Origin: Pseudomonas xantholysinigenes
Lineage (GTDB): Bacteria > Pseudomonadota > Gammaproteobacteria > Pseudomonadales > Pseudomonadaceae
Length of the DNA stretch: 64,000 nt
Reading direction: 5' to 3'
NCBI RefSeq assembly: GCF_014268885.2
Contig: NZ_CP077095.1
Location: forward strand, 3,167,501-3,231,500
Part shown: positions 46,736 through 55,357 of the stretch, piece after piece
How positions within the stretch are numbered: position 1 is the first letter of the stretch
Layout: each line of letters starts with the position of its first letter
Position numbers and translations under genes: made by a program
Notes under the pieces: model-generated
What the model was told of the DNA's origin: nothing
Databases searched by the model: none
What the model saw: only the letters and a program-made list of their open reading frames with translations

Positions 46736-49700
46736 TCAGCAGTCTTCCTCGCCGTCGAGCAACTGCTGCTCGAGGCTGTCGCGGTATTCGCCCGGCTCCT
46801 GCCACAAACCGCGCTGCTGGGCTTCCAGCAGGCGCTCGGTGAGGTCGCGCAGGGCCTCTGGGTTGTGTTCGCGGAGAAAATCACGGGTGCCAGGGTCGAG
46901 CACATAGGCATCGGCCAGGCCTTGGTAATGGTGATCGTCGATCAGGTGCGTGGTGGCGTCGAAGGCAAACAGGTTGTCGACTGTCGCCGCCAGCTCGAAG
47001 GCGCCTTTATAGCCATGGCGCTTGGCACCGTCGATCCACTTGGGGTTGAGGGCGCGGGCGCGGATCACCCGGTTCAACTCTTCCTTCAAGGTACGGATGC
47101 GTGGCCGGTCGGCCTGGCTGTGATCACCGTGGTAACTGGCCCGGGTGGTGCCGGCCAGGGTCTCGGCGGCGGCAAGCATGCCACCCTGGAACTGGTAGTA
47201 GTCGTTGGAGTCGAGCAGGTCGTGCTCGTGGTTGTCCTGATTCTGCAGCACCGCCTGCACCTGGGCCAGGCGCTGGGCGAAGCGGGCCCGGGCCGGGGTG
47301 CCGTCGTCGCTGGCGCCATAGGCGTAGCCGCCGTGATTGAGGTAGACCTCGGCCAGGTCGTCACGACTGTGCCACAAGCGCCCGTCGATGGCGTTCTGCA
47401 CCCCGGCGCCGTAGGCACCGGGCTTGGCGCCGAACACCCGCCAACCTGCCTGACGCGCTGCCTGGTCGGCGTCCAGACCCTCGGCGAGTAGGGTTTGCCG
47501 CTCGGCACGCACACGGGCGGCCAGCGGGTTCCAGTCGTCCGGCTCGTCCAGCGCCGCCACTGCCTGCACCGCCGCGTCGAACAGACGGATCAGGTTACCG
47601 AAGGCATCGCGGAAGAACCCGGACACCCGCAGTGTCACATCCACCCGCGGCCGGTCAAGCAGGCTCAAGGGCAAGATCTCGAAGTCGTCGACCCGCTGGC
47701 TGCCGGTGGCCCAGACCGGGCGCACGCCCATCAAGGCCATGGCCTGGGCGATATCGTCACCGCCGGTGCGCATGGTCGCCGTGCCCCACACCGACAGACC
47801 CAATTGGCGCAAGTGATCGCCGTGGTCCTGCAGGTGGCGTTCGAGAATCAGGTTGGCCGAGGCGAAGCCCAAGCGCCAGGCCGTGGTGGTGGGCAGGTTG
47901 CGCACATCGACGGTATAGAAGTTGCGCCCGGTGGGCAGCACGTCCAGGCGCCCTCGGCTGGGGGCGCCGCTGGGCCCGGCCGGCACGAAGCGTCCCGCCA
48001 GGGCCGCCAGCAAGCCATCCATCTCGGCATCACCGCAAGCGTCGAGACGGGGTGCGACATCCGCCACCAGCGCCGCCAGCACTGCTCCCACCGGCTGCCA
48101 GCCAGGCGCTTGCGGCAGCTCGACAGCTGCGCTCAACGACTGCTTGATCAAGCTCAATGCCAGCAGTTCCAAGCGTTCGCGGGTATCACCGCAGGTCCGC
48201 CACAAGGCGCCGTCCAGCGCCTGCAGCTGCGCGGGGCGCGGCCCGTCCCAGGCCTGGCCAAGGTCGCAATCCAGCGGATCGAAGCCCAGCTCAAGCGCCT
48301 TGGCCAGGACACGAATCAAGCTGGCATTACCGCCCTTGCCATCGCCCCGGGCCACCCGCAGCAATGCCAGCAGCGTATCGTCGCGCAAGCGCCCGGCAGG
48401 CGACTGGCCGAACACATGCAGGCCATCGCGGATCTGCGATTCCTTGAGGTCGCACAGGTAGGTATCCAGGCGCGGCAGCCACACGGCCGCATCGTCCAGC
48501 TGGCCTTCGAGCTGCAATTCGCGGTCGATGTGGTTGCGCTTGAGCAGCTCGAGAATGTCCCGTTGCAGCTCCTGGGCCCGGCGCGGATCAAGCAGCTGGG
48601 CTTCGTAGTATTCGTCGGCCAGCTGTTCCAGGTGGCGCAGTGGGCCGTAGCTCTCGGCGCGGGTCAGCGGCGGCATCAGGTGGTCGATGATCACCGCCTG
48701 GGTGCGACGCTTGGCCTGGGCGCCTTCGCCTGGGTCGTTGACGATGAACGGGTAGATGTTCGGCAGCGGTCCGAGCAGCGCATCCGGCCAGCACTCGGCG
48801 GACAGCCCCACGCCCTTGCCCGGCAGCCACTCCAGGTTGCCGTGCTTGCCGACATGGATCAGCGCATCGGCGGCATAGCCGTTGCGCAGCCAGAAATGGA
48901 ACGCCAGGTAGCCGTGCGGCGGTACCAGGTCCGGGTCGTGGTACACCGCGCTGTGATCCACCTGATAACCGCGGGCCGGCTGGATGCCGACGAAGGTCAG
49001 GCCATAGCGCAAGCCGGCGATCATCATCCGCCCGCTGCGGAACATCGGGTCTTGTTCGGGTGCCCCCCAACGCGCCAGCACGGCACGCTGGTTGGCCTCG
49101 GGCAGCGCGGCGAAGGCCGCCTGGTAGTCGGCCAGACTCAGGCTCTGGGCACAGGGGCGTTGATCGAGGTGGTCGAGGTCGTTGGTCACCCCGCCCAGCA
49201 GTTGATGAATGAGCGCGGTGCCGCTGTCCGGCAGCCCAGCCACCGGATAGCCCTGCTCCTGCATCGCCTTGAGGATATTCAACGCGGCGCCAGGGGTATC
49301 CAGGCCGACCCCGTTGCCGATGCGCCCGTCACGGGTCGGGTAGTTGGCCAGCACCAGCGCCACGCGCTTTTCCTGGTTGTCCAGGCGCGCCAGCGTCACC
49401 CAGCGCCGCGCCAGTTCGGCGACGAAGTCCATGCGCTCGGGGTGGGCGCGGTAACAGACCACGTCGGACTGGCTGCGCTCGCTGCGCCAGGCCAGGTCCT
49501 TGAAACTCACCGGGCGCGTGATGATGCGCCCGTCCAGCTCGGGCAAGGCGATGTGCATGGCCAGGTCGCGCGCGCCCAGGCCCTGCTCGCTCTGCTCCCA
49601 ACCGGGCTGGTTGTCCTGGGCGCAGATGGCCTGCAACACCGGCACGTCGCGACGCAGCGGCCTCAGGTTGGGTTGCTCGGGGCTGGACAGGGCAAAGCCG

Positions 49701-50497
49701 GTGGTGTTGATCACCACCTCGGCCTGCACCTCATCGAGCCAGGCTTCGACCTGCCCCAGGCAGGCGCTCTCCTTGAGGCTGGCCACGGCGATCGGCAACG
49801 GATTGAGCCCGCACGCTTGCAAGCGCTGGCAGAACACATCGATGAACGCCGTGTTGGCCGCCTGCAGGTGCGAGCGGTAGAACAGCAGCGGTGCCACCGG
49901 GTACTCGGGGTTCCACTCGCCGTACCAATCCTGCAACTGGGCACTGGGCCGTGACGGGTGATAGACCGCCGTGCGCGGCAGCGGCTGGGGCTCTTCCCAG
50001 GCGTAGTCACGCCCCAGCCATTGACTGGCCAGGCAGTTGAACAGGTTGATCGCGTTGGCCTTGCCGCCTTGGCGCAGGTAGTGCCACAGGCGTTCTGCCT
50101 GGGCACCACGCACCGTGCCCAGATCGGTGAGTTCCGGGTCCGGGCGGTCGTCGCCCGGCACCAGGATCAGCTGCACGCCACGACTGGCTAGCGCCACCAG
50201 TTGTTCTACGCCATAGCGCCAGTAGCCGACGCCGCCGTGCAGCGACACCAGGATCACCTTGGCATGGCGCAGCACCTGGTCGACATACAGGTCGACCGAG
50301 GCGTGGTTCTGCACCTGCATAGGGTTGGCCAGGCGTACGCTGGGAAAATCGTTTGGCAACTGCTCGGCGGTTTCGGCGAGCAGTGCCAGGTGGGAGTCGC
50401 CGCTGCAGAGAATCACCAGCTCGGCGGGGGTCTGGCCAAGGTCGGCGATGCTGTCGTCCGGCACGAAGCCGCCGGGCTGGGTCCGCAGCAGGTGCAT
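46736..50497 (-). CDS. cobN: Cobaltochelatase large subunit CobN
   Basis: A 1253-residue catalytic subunit that inserts cobalt into hydrogenobyrinic acid a,c-diamide in the aerobic B12 pathway. Family motifs include LANYPTRDGRIGNGVGLDTPGAALNIL, AYLAFHFWLRNGYAADALIHVGKHGNLEWLPGKG and the C-terminal LNPKWIDGAKRHGYKGAFELAATVDNLFAFDATT. Length is typical. It lies 3 bp after cobW and 2 bp before the ATPase gene, all under the same upstream riboswitch. Confidence 0.97.
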   Translation of the reverse strand: MHLLRTQPGGFVPDDSIADLGQTPAELVILCSGDSHLALLAETAEQLPNDFPSVRLANPMQVQNHASVDLYVDQVLRHAKVILVSLHGGVGYWRYGVEQLVALASRGVQLILVPGDDRPDPELTDLGTVRGAQAERLWHYLRQGGKANAINLFNCLASQWLGRDYAWEEPQPLPRTAVYHPSRPSAQLQDWYGEWNPEYPVAPLLFYRSHLQAANTAFIDVFCQRLQACGLNPLPIAVASLKESACLGQVEAWLDEVQAEVVINTTGFALSSPEQPNLRPLRRDVPVLQAICAQDNQPGWEQSEQGLGARDLAMHIALPELDGRIITRPVSFKDLAWRSERSQSDVVCYRAHPERMDFVAELARRWVTLARLDNQEKRVALVLANYPTRDGRIGNGVGLDTPGAALNILKAMQEQGYPVAGLPDSGTALIHQLLGGVTNDLDHLDQRPCAQSLSLADYQAAFAALPEANQRAVLARWGAPEQDPMFRSGRMMIAGLRYGLTFVGIQPARGYQVDHSAVYHDPDLVPPHGYLAFHFWLRNGYAADALIHVGKHGNLEWLPGKGVGLSAECWPDALLGPLPNIYPFIVNDPGEGAQAKRRTQAVIIDHLMPPLTRAESYGPLRHLEQLADEYYEAQLLDPRRAQELQRDILELLKRNHIDRELQLEGQLDDAAVWLPRLDTYLCDLKESQIRDGLHVFGQSPAGRLRDDTLLALLRVARGDGKGGNASLIRVLAKALELGFDPLDCDLGQAWDGPRPAQLQALDGALWRTCGDTRERLELLALSLIKQSLSAAVELPQAPGWQPVGAVLAALVADVAPRLDACGDAEMDGLLAALAGRFVPAGPSGAPSRGRLDVLPTGRNFYTVDVRNLPTTTAWRLGFASANLILERHLQDHGDHLRQLGLSVWGTATMRTGGDDIAQAMALMGVRPVWATGSQRVDDFEILPLSLLDRPRVDVTLRVSGFFRDAFGNLIRLFDAAVQAVAALDEPDDWNPLAARVRAERQTLLAEGLDADQAARQAGWRVFGAKPGAYGAGVQNAIDGRLWHSRDDLAEVYLNHGGYAYGASDDGTPARARFAQRLAQVQAVLQNQDNHEHDLLDSNDYYQFQGGMLAAAETLAGTTRASYHGDHSQADRPRIRTLKEELNRVIRARALNPKWIDGAKRHGYKGAFELAATVDNLFAFDATTHLIDDHHYQGLADAYVLDPGTRDFLREHNPEALRDLTERLLEAQQRGLWQEPGEYRDSLEQQLLDGEEDC

Positions 50498-50500
50498 GGG

Positions 50501-51568
50501 TCAGGCGCCCAGGGCCTGGCGCAGGCGCGCTTCCAGTTGCACGGCGTCGAGGTCCTGACCGATCAGCACCAGGCGGGTGATGCGCGGCTCGTCGCTGCGC
50601 CAGGCGCGGTCGAAGTGCTTGTCGAAACGCGTGCCCACGCCCTGGATCAGCAGGCGCATCGGCTTGCCGGGAATGGCGGCAAAACCCTTGGCGCGCAGGA
50701 TGCCGAATTCGCCGACCAGCTGGGTCAGGGCATCGAGCAGCAGGCTTTCGTCGGCCTCGGGCAGATCGATGGAGATCGAGTCGAAGGCATCATGATCGTG
50801 ATCGTCGTGATCATCGCCGTCGTGGTGCGAATCGTGGTGGGTGCGGCGACCGTCGATATGCGCCTCGGATTCGGCCCCCACGCCCAGCAGCACGTCGAGC
50901 GGCAGGCGGCCACTGCTGGCCTCGATCACCTTGACCGCCGGCGGCAGTTCCTCGGCCACCTCGGCACGCACCTTGGCCAGGCCGGCGGCGTCGATCAGGT
51001 CGGCCTTGTTCAGCACCACCAGGTCGGCGCTGGCCAACTGGTCGGCGAACAGCTCGTGCAGCGGCGACTCGTGATCCAGGTTGGGGTCGAGCTTGCGCTG
51101 CGCGTCGACCTGGTCCGGGTAGGCGGCGAAGGTGCCAGCGGCCACGGCCGGGCTATCGACCACGGTGATCACCGCATCGACGGTGCAGGCGTTGCGGATT
51201 TCCGGCCATTGGAAGGCCTGCACCAAAGGCTTGGGCAGGGCCAGGCCGCTGGTTTCGATCAGGATATGGTCGAGGTCGCCACGGCGCGCCACCAACTCAC
51301 GCATCACCGGGAAGAACTCTTCCTGCACGGTGCAGCACAGGCAGCCGTTGGCCAGCTCGAAGACTCGGCCGAGCGCCTCTTCCTCGGTGCAGCCGATGCT
51401 GCACTGCTTGAGGATCTCGCCGTCGATGCCCAGCTCGCCGAATTCATTGACGATCACCGCGATACGGCGGCCTTGGGCGTTGTCGAGCATGTGGCGGAGC
51501 AAGGTGGTCTTGCCCGAGCCGAGGAAGCCGGTGACGATGGTGACGGGGAGCTTGGCCAGTGTTTTCAT
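50501..51568 (-). CDS. cobW: CobW-type G3E metal-chaperone GTPase
   Basis: A 355-residue COG0523 GTPase thought to deliver cobalt for B12 synthesis. P-loop GFLGSGKTT (residues 14-22), the metal-binding CLCC motif in ANGCLCCTV, ETSGLALPKP and NKADL. A histidine/aspartate-rich loop (HHDSHHDGDDHDDHDHD) sits around residues 225-245 before the CobW C-terminal domain. The ATG at 51568 begins the family sequence. First gene of the left-hand cobalamin operon, 111 bp downstream of a cobalamin riboswitch. Confidence 0.95.
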   Translation of the reverse strand: MKTLAKLPVTIVTGFLGSGKTTLLRHMLDNAQGRRIAVIVNEFGELGIDGEILKQCSIGCTEEEALGRVFELANGCLCCTVQEEFFPVMRELVARRGDLDHILIETSGLALPKPLVQAFQWPEIRNACTVDAVITVVDSPAVAAGTFAAYPDQVDAQRKLDPNLDHESPLHELFADQLASADLVVLNKADLIDAAGLAKVRAEVAEELPPAVKVIEASSGRLPLDVLLGVGAESEAHIDGRRTHHDSHHDGDDHDDHDHDAFDSISIDLPEADESLLLDALTQLVGEFGILRAKGFAAIPGKPMRLLIQGVGTRFDKHFDRAWRSDEPRITRLVLIGQDLDAVQLEARLRQALGA

Positions 51569-51681
51569 GTCGCGTTGCCCTTGGCGGCTATGGCGCGGGC
51601 ATGCGGGACGGCGGCCGCGGCCATGCTGGCCGGGCGCGTTCGCCACCGGATCACCCCGCCCGGTTGAAAGTCGAAAACGTC

Positions 51682-51836
51682 GCGAGGCAGGTCTCCTGGC
51701 TTGCACCCGTCCGGCGCCTTCCCGCGCGCCTGCGCAGTGGCCTGTGCCGAACCTTTCAGTGCTTACAGTTGCGGGGGCAGCCGCGGCTTGTACCGCGTTC
51801 CCGTCTTAGCTCAGGCCAGGCCTGAGAACCTCGAAG
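51682..51836 (-). promoter_or_regulatory. Cobalamin riboswitch upstream of cobW-cobN
   Basis: On the minus strand the order of conserved elements is complete: AGGTTCTCAGG at the 5' side, GACGGGAAC, CGGCTGCCCCCGCAACTGTAAG, and the B12 box AGCCAGGAGACCTGCC (51686-51701). High cobalamin should reduce expression of cobW-cobN-chlI-VWA. Its 5' end lies about 90 bp from that of the opposite riboswitch. Confidence 0.93.
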
Positions 51837-51921
51837 CGGCAAGGCTACGCATCCACCCGACAGCGGTCAACCGCCGCCGCGATTGACGCCGGCTACGCCC
51901 CGTGATTTGCTAGCGCACTGC

Positions 51922-52065
51922 CCTCAGGTGCCCCATTGGGGTGAAACGGGAAACCGGTGCGTCGCGCGGCCTTGGAACCAAGCCCCGACAAAGCCGGTGC
52001 TGCCCCCGCAACGGTAAGCGACCGGAGCCCTGCTCCGCCTCGCCAGCCCGGAGACCGGCCTGTGG
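51922..52065 (+). promoter_or_regulatory. Cobalamin riboswitch upstream of cbtB-cbtA-cobE-cobM
   Basis: On the plus strand CAGGTGCCCC, GTGAAACGGGAAACCGGTG, GCTGCCCCCGCAACGGTAAG (about 52000-52018) and a B12 box variant AGCCCGGAGACCGGCCT (52045-52061) follow in the right order. A GC-rich hairpin around 52107-52135 may form part of the expression platform before cbtB. Confidence 0.93.
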
Positions 52066-52179
52066 TGCTCGATGAACAACCCCGCGGTGGGCGGGTGCTG
52101 TCGCTTGCCCTGGGCCCTCCGCGCCCGGGGGCGTCGCGCTTGCCCGTTGCCCAAAACAAAAGCAGCAGAGGAACGCGTC

Positions 52180-52365
52180 ATGCCCATCACCAGTGCCAAA
52201 CACAGCCTCGCCACCCCCGTCAGCCTCAGCCAGCGCATGCTCGTCGCCGTGGGTGCCAGCCTGCTGGGCCTGTGCCTGGTGTACTTCGCGGGCTTCTCGC
52301 ACATCGAAGCGGTGCACAACGCCGCCCACGACACCCGCCACAGCGCCGCCTTCCCCTGCCACTGA
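52180..52365 (+). CDS. cbtB: Cobalt transporter subunit CbtB
   Basis: A 61-residue single-helix membrane protein. The helix is MLVAVGASLLGLCLVYFAGF, followed by the histidine-rich CbtB tail HIEAVHNAAHDTRHSAAFPCH. Too short for many gene finders. AGAGGAAC precedes the ATG. With CbtA it forms a predicted cobalt uptake system regulated by B12 riboswitches. CbtA starts 10 bp after its stop. Confidence 0.92.
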   Translation: MPITSAKHSLATPVSLSQRMLVAVGASLLGLCLVYFAGFSHIEAVHNAAHDTRHSAAFPCH

Positions 52366-52375
52366 GTACGCCCGC

Positions 52376-53068
52376 ATGATTACGCGCATCGCCCGCACCG
52401 CGGGTTTCAGCGGGCTGCTGGCCGCCCTGCTGCTGACCCTGCTGCAAAGTTTCTGGGTCGCCCCGCTGATTCTCCAGGCGGAAACCTTCGAGAACGCCGG
52501 CCCAGTCGCCGAACATCACGAACACGACGAGGCCCCCGGCCACAGCCATGAGCACAGTGCCGAGGCCTGGGCGCCGGAAGATGGCTGGCAGCGCGTGCTG
52601 TCGACCACCGGCGGCAACCTGGTGGTGGCAGTCGGCTTCGCCCTGATCCTCGCCGCGTTGTACAGCCTGCGCGAGCCAGGCCGTACCGCCACGGGTGCGC
52701 TGTGGGGCCTGGCTGGCTTCGCGGTGTTCTGCCTGGCGCCGACTCTGGGCCTGCCTCCCGAGCTACCCGGGACCGCGGCCGCCGACCTCGGCCAGCGCCA
52801 GACCTGGTGGATCGGCACCGCAGCCGCCACGGCAGCCGGCCTGGCCTTGCTGGTGTTTGGCCGGCATTGGCTGCTCAAGGCCCTGGGTGTGGTCTTGCTG
52901 GTAGCCCCCCATGTGGTCGGCGCACCGCAGCCTGCGGTGCATGAAAGCCTCGCGCCGGAAGCCCTGGCCACTCAGTTCAAGATCGCTTCGTGGCTGACCA
53001 ACGCCGCGTTCTGGCTGGCCCTGAGCCTGCTCAGCGCCTGGCTGTTCCGCCGCGCCCGCCAGGCCTGA
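52376..53068 (+). CDS. cbtA: Cobalt transporter subunit CbtA
   Basis: A 230-residue protein with about five transmembrane helices, starting RTAGFSGLLAALLLTLLQSFWVAPLILQAETFE. A histidine-rich loop (EHHEHDEAPGHSHEHSAE, about residues 48-65) follows the first helix. Family motifs WQRVLSTTGGNLVVAVGFALIL and FCLAPTLGLPPELPG are intact. Its stop overlaps the cobE start (TGATG). Confidence 0.93.
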   Translation: MITRIARTAGFSGLLAALLLTLLQSFWVAPLILQAETFENAGPVAEHHEHDEAPGHSHEHSAEAWAPEDGWQRVLSTTGGNLVVAVGFALILAALYSLREPGRTATGALWGLAGFAVFCLAPTLGLPPELPGTAAADLGQRQTWWIGTAAATAAGLALLVFGRHWLLKALGVVLLVAPHVVGAPQPAVHESLAPEALATQFKIASWLTNAAFWLALSLLSAWLFRRARQA

Positions 53069-53478
53069 TGCACGAGCTCAGCCAAGTGCCCGCGCTGTAC
53101 GCGGGCTTCGGCTGTCGCCGTGGCTGCCCCGTCGAGACCCTGGCGGTGCTGTTGCGCAGAACCCTGGCCAACCATGCCCTGCCCCATTCGGCCCTGCGCG
53201 CCATCGCCAGCATCGACACCAAGGCCCGCGAGCCGGGCCTGCTGGCCCTGGCCGAGCGACTCGGCGTGCCCTTCGTCTGTTTCGACGCCACGCACCTGCT
53301 CGCCTTCGAACCCTTGCTCAGCCAACGCTCGGCCATCGCCTTTGCCCAGACCGGTTGCTGGGGCGTGGCCGAAAGCGCCGCGCTGGCCCTGGCCTCGCGC
53401 GCGTCGTCGCAACCCAGGCTGCAGGTACCACGGCAAGTCCTTGCCGGCGCTACCCTGGCACTGGCGTTCGGCGGATAA
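53068..53478 (+). CDS. cobE: Cobalamin biosynthesis protein CobE (CbiG C-terminal-like)
   Basis: A 136-residue protein of the CobE/GbiG C-terminal family: LYAGFGCRRGCPVETLAVLLRRTLA, then IASIDTKAREPGLLALAERLGVPFVCF and GVAESAALALAS. It takes part in ring contraction / precorrin processing in the aerobic pathway; its exact activity is not settled. Coupled to cbtA by TGATG; cobM follows after 29 bp. Confidence 0.9.
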   Translation: MHELSQVPALYAGFGCRRGCPVETLAVLLRRTLANHALPHSALRAIASIDTKAREPGLLALAERLGVPFVCFDATHLLAFEPLLSQRSAIAFAQTGCWGVAESAALALASRASSQPRLQVPRQVLAGATLALAFGG

Positions 53479-53507
53479 TCCGCCTTCATTATCTGCAAGG
53501 AGCCGCC

Positions 53508-54260
53508 ATGACGGTCTACTTCATCGGCGCCGGCCCCGGCGATCCGGAACTGATCACGGTCAAGGGCCAGCGCCTGATTCGCCAGTGTCCGGTCATCATC
53601 TACGCAGGCTCCCTGGTCCCGCCGGCGGTACTCGAAGGCCATAGCGCACGGACAGTGCTCAACAGCGCGGAACTGCACCTGGAGCAGATCATCGACGCCA
53701 TGCGCCAGGCCCATGCCGAGGGCCTGGACGTGGCCCGAGTGCACAGTGGCGATCCCAGCCTGTATGGCGCCATCGGCGAACAGATTCGTCATTTGCGGGC
53801 ACTGGGCATCGACTACCAGATCATCCCTGGGGTCACCGCCACCGCCGCCAGCGCCGCACTGCTAGGCTGCGAACTAACCCTGCCGGACGTCGCCCAGACC
53901 GTCATCCTTACCCGCTACGGCGACAGCTCGCCGATGCCGCCCGGCGAACAACTGGCCGACCTGGCCCGGCACGGCAGCACCTTGGCCATCCACCTGGGGG
54001 TCAAGCACCTGCCAAGGATCGTCGATGAACTGCTGCCGCACTATGGAGCCACTTGTCCGATCGCGGTGGTGCACCGCGCCACCTGGCCGGACCAGGACTG
54101 GGTCAGCGCAACCCTGGCTGACATCGTCGAACGGGTCGCGGAAAAAGGCTTTCGCCGCACCGCGCTGATCCTGGTAGGCCATGTGCTGGGCGATGCGCCG
54201 TTCTCCGAGTCGGCGCTGTACCGCGCCGGGCACGCGCACCTGTACCGCCAAGGCCACTGA
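53508..54260 (+). CDS. cobM: Precorrin-4 C11-methyltransferase CobM
   Basis: A 250-residue SAM-dependent tetrapyrrole methylase that turns precorrin-4 into precorrin-5. The opening MTVYFIGAGPGDPELITVKG, HSGDPSLYGAIGEQ, PGVTATAASAALLG and the MPPGEQLADLARHGSTLAIHL segment are diagnostic. AAGGAG precedes the ATG. Last gene of the right-hand cobalamin operon. Confidence 0.96.
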   Translation: MTVYFIGAGPGDPELITVKGQRLIRQCPVIIYAGSLVPPAVLEGHSARTVLNSAELHLEQIIDAMRQAHAEGLDVARVHSGDPSLYGAIGEQIRHLRALGIDYQIIPGVTATAASAALLGCELTLPDVAQTVILTRYGDSSPMPPGEQLADLARHGSTLAIHLGVKHLPRIVDELLPHYGATCPIAVVHRATWPDQDWVSATLADIVERVAEKGFRRTALILVGHVLGDAPFSESALYRAGHAHLYRQGH

Positions 54261-54314
54261 GGCGATTGCCGCCGGGGCGGCGGCGTTGCACACTGCACAC
54301 ACCCCGCCAACGGA

Positions 54315-54566
54315 ATGCCTGCCATACTCGAACTACGCCCCAACTGCGAATGCTGCGACCGCGATCTACCGGCAGAAAGCCCGGATGCGCTGATCTGCTC
54401 CTTCGAGTGCACCTTCTGCCGCACCTGCAACGGCCGCCACTTCCAGGGGCAGTGCCCCAATTGTGGCGGGCAACTGGTGGCTCGCCCTACCCGCACAGGC
54501 AATGCCTTGCTCAACAACCCGGCGGCTACCCAGCGGGTCAACAAGCCACACACTGTTTGCACCTGA
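54315..54566 (+). CDS. DUF1272 cysteine-rich protein
   Basis: An 83-residue zinc-ribbon-like protein: LELRPNCECCDRDLPAESPDALICSFECTFC...NGRHFQGQCPNCGGQLVARPTR. Nine or so cysteines in paired CxxC-type sets match DUF1272. Function unknown. It follows cobM by 54 bp and could be read through from it, although a B12 role is not indicated. Confidence 0.88.
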   Translation: MPAILELRPNCECCDRDLPAESPDALICSFECTFCRTCNGRHFQGQCPNCGGQLVARPTRTGNALLNNPAATQRVNKPHTVCT

Positions 54567-54739
54567 CATGAATTTGTAGGAATTTTCAACAAGCACACGA
54601 AGGTTTTTCAACAGGCCTATACTCGCCTATTACCAAGGCTCCTGATTGTCCGTAAGGTGCGCGCAGCCCAGTTGGCCCACCGCCTTGCGTATGCAATAGA
54701 ACGCAGGATGCGGGCTGCACTTTGACAGGAGTTCCCCAA

Positions 54740-55354
54740 ATGACATCCGTGTTGCTGGTTGATGACCACCACATTGTTCGATTGGCCGTACGCATGCTGC
54801 TTGAACGTGAACGCTTCACCGTCGTGGGTGAGACCGGCAGCGGTAAGGAGGCCGCGCGCCTGGCCAGGGAAACCAAGGCCGAAGTGGTCATCCTCGATAT
54901 CGGCCTGCCCGACCTCGATGGCATGGAGGTGATCAAGCGCCTCAAGCTACTGGAGCCCGCGCCGAGGATCATGGCCCTCACCGGCCAACCTGCCGACCTA
55001 TACGTGCGCCGTTGCATGGACGCAGGCATCTCTGCGTTCGTCAACAAGGATGAAGACCTCGATGCCTTGGTGTTCGCCCTCAAGGCCTTGGTCAAAGGCT
55101 ACTCGACCTTTCCACAGATGGCGCTCAACAGCAATACGCTGGAGAGCGAAAGCGAGCGCCTGCGGCTTTTGTCCAATCGCGAGATGGAGGTACTGCGCCG
55201 CCTCAGCGGCGGCCAGTCCAACAAATTCATCGGCGAGCAGATGAACCTCAGCGCCAAGACCATCAGCACCTACCGCGGCCGCATCATGGAGAAGCTCAAA
55301 GTCGAGTCGTTGGTGGAAATGGTCGACCTGGCCAAACGTAACCACGTGGTCTGA
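54740..55354 (+). CDS. NarL/LuxR-family response regulator (BvgA-like)
   Basis: A 204-residue regulator. Receiver domain with acidic pair D8-D9 (LLVDDHH), phospho-acceptor D53 (VVILDIGLPDLDG) and conserved lysine in FVNKDEDL. LuxR-type HTH at about 140-204 (LLSNREMEVLRRLSGGQSNKFIGEQMNLSAKTISTYRGRIMEKL). AGGAG before the ATG at 54740. It precedes its hybrid kinase by 3 bp. The design matches the BvgA/EvgA class. Confidence 0.93.
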   Translation: MTSVLLVDDHHIVRLAVRMLLERERFTVVGETGSGKEAARLARETKAEVVILDIGLPDLDGMEVIKRLKLLEPAPRIMALTGQPADLYVRRCMDAGISAFVNKDEDLDALVFALKALVKGYSTFPQMALNSNTLESESERLRLLSNREMEVLRRLSGGQSNKFIGEQMNLSAKTISTYRGRIMEKLKVESLVEMVDLAKRNHVV

Positions 55355-55357
55355 GCG

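Noticed and set aside
47495..49954. An 819-codon open frame antisense to cobN
   Set aside because: Shadow of the cobN coding frame; low-complexity arginine/glutamine/histidine-rich sequence without recognisable domains.
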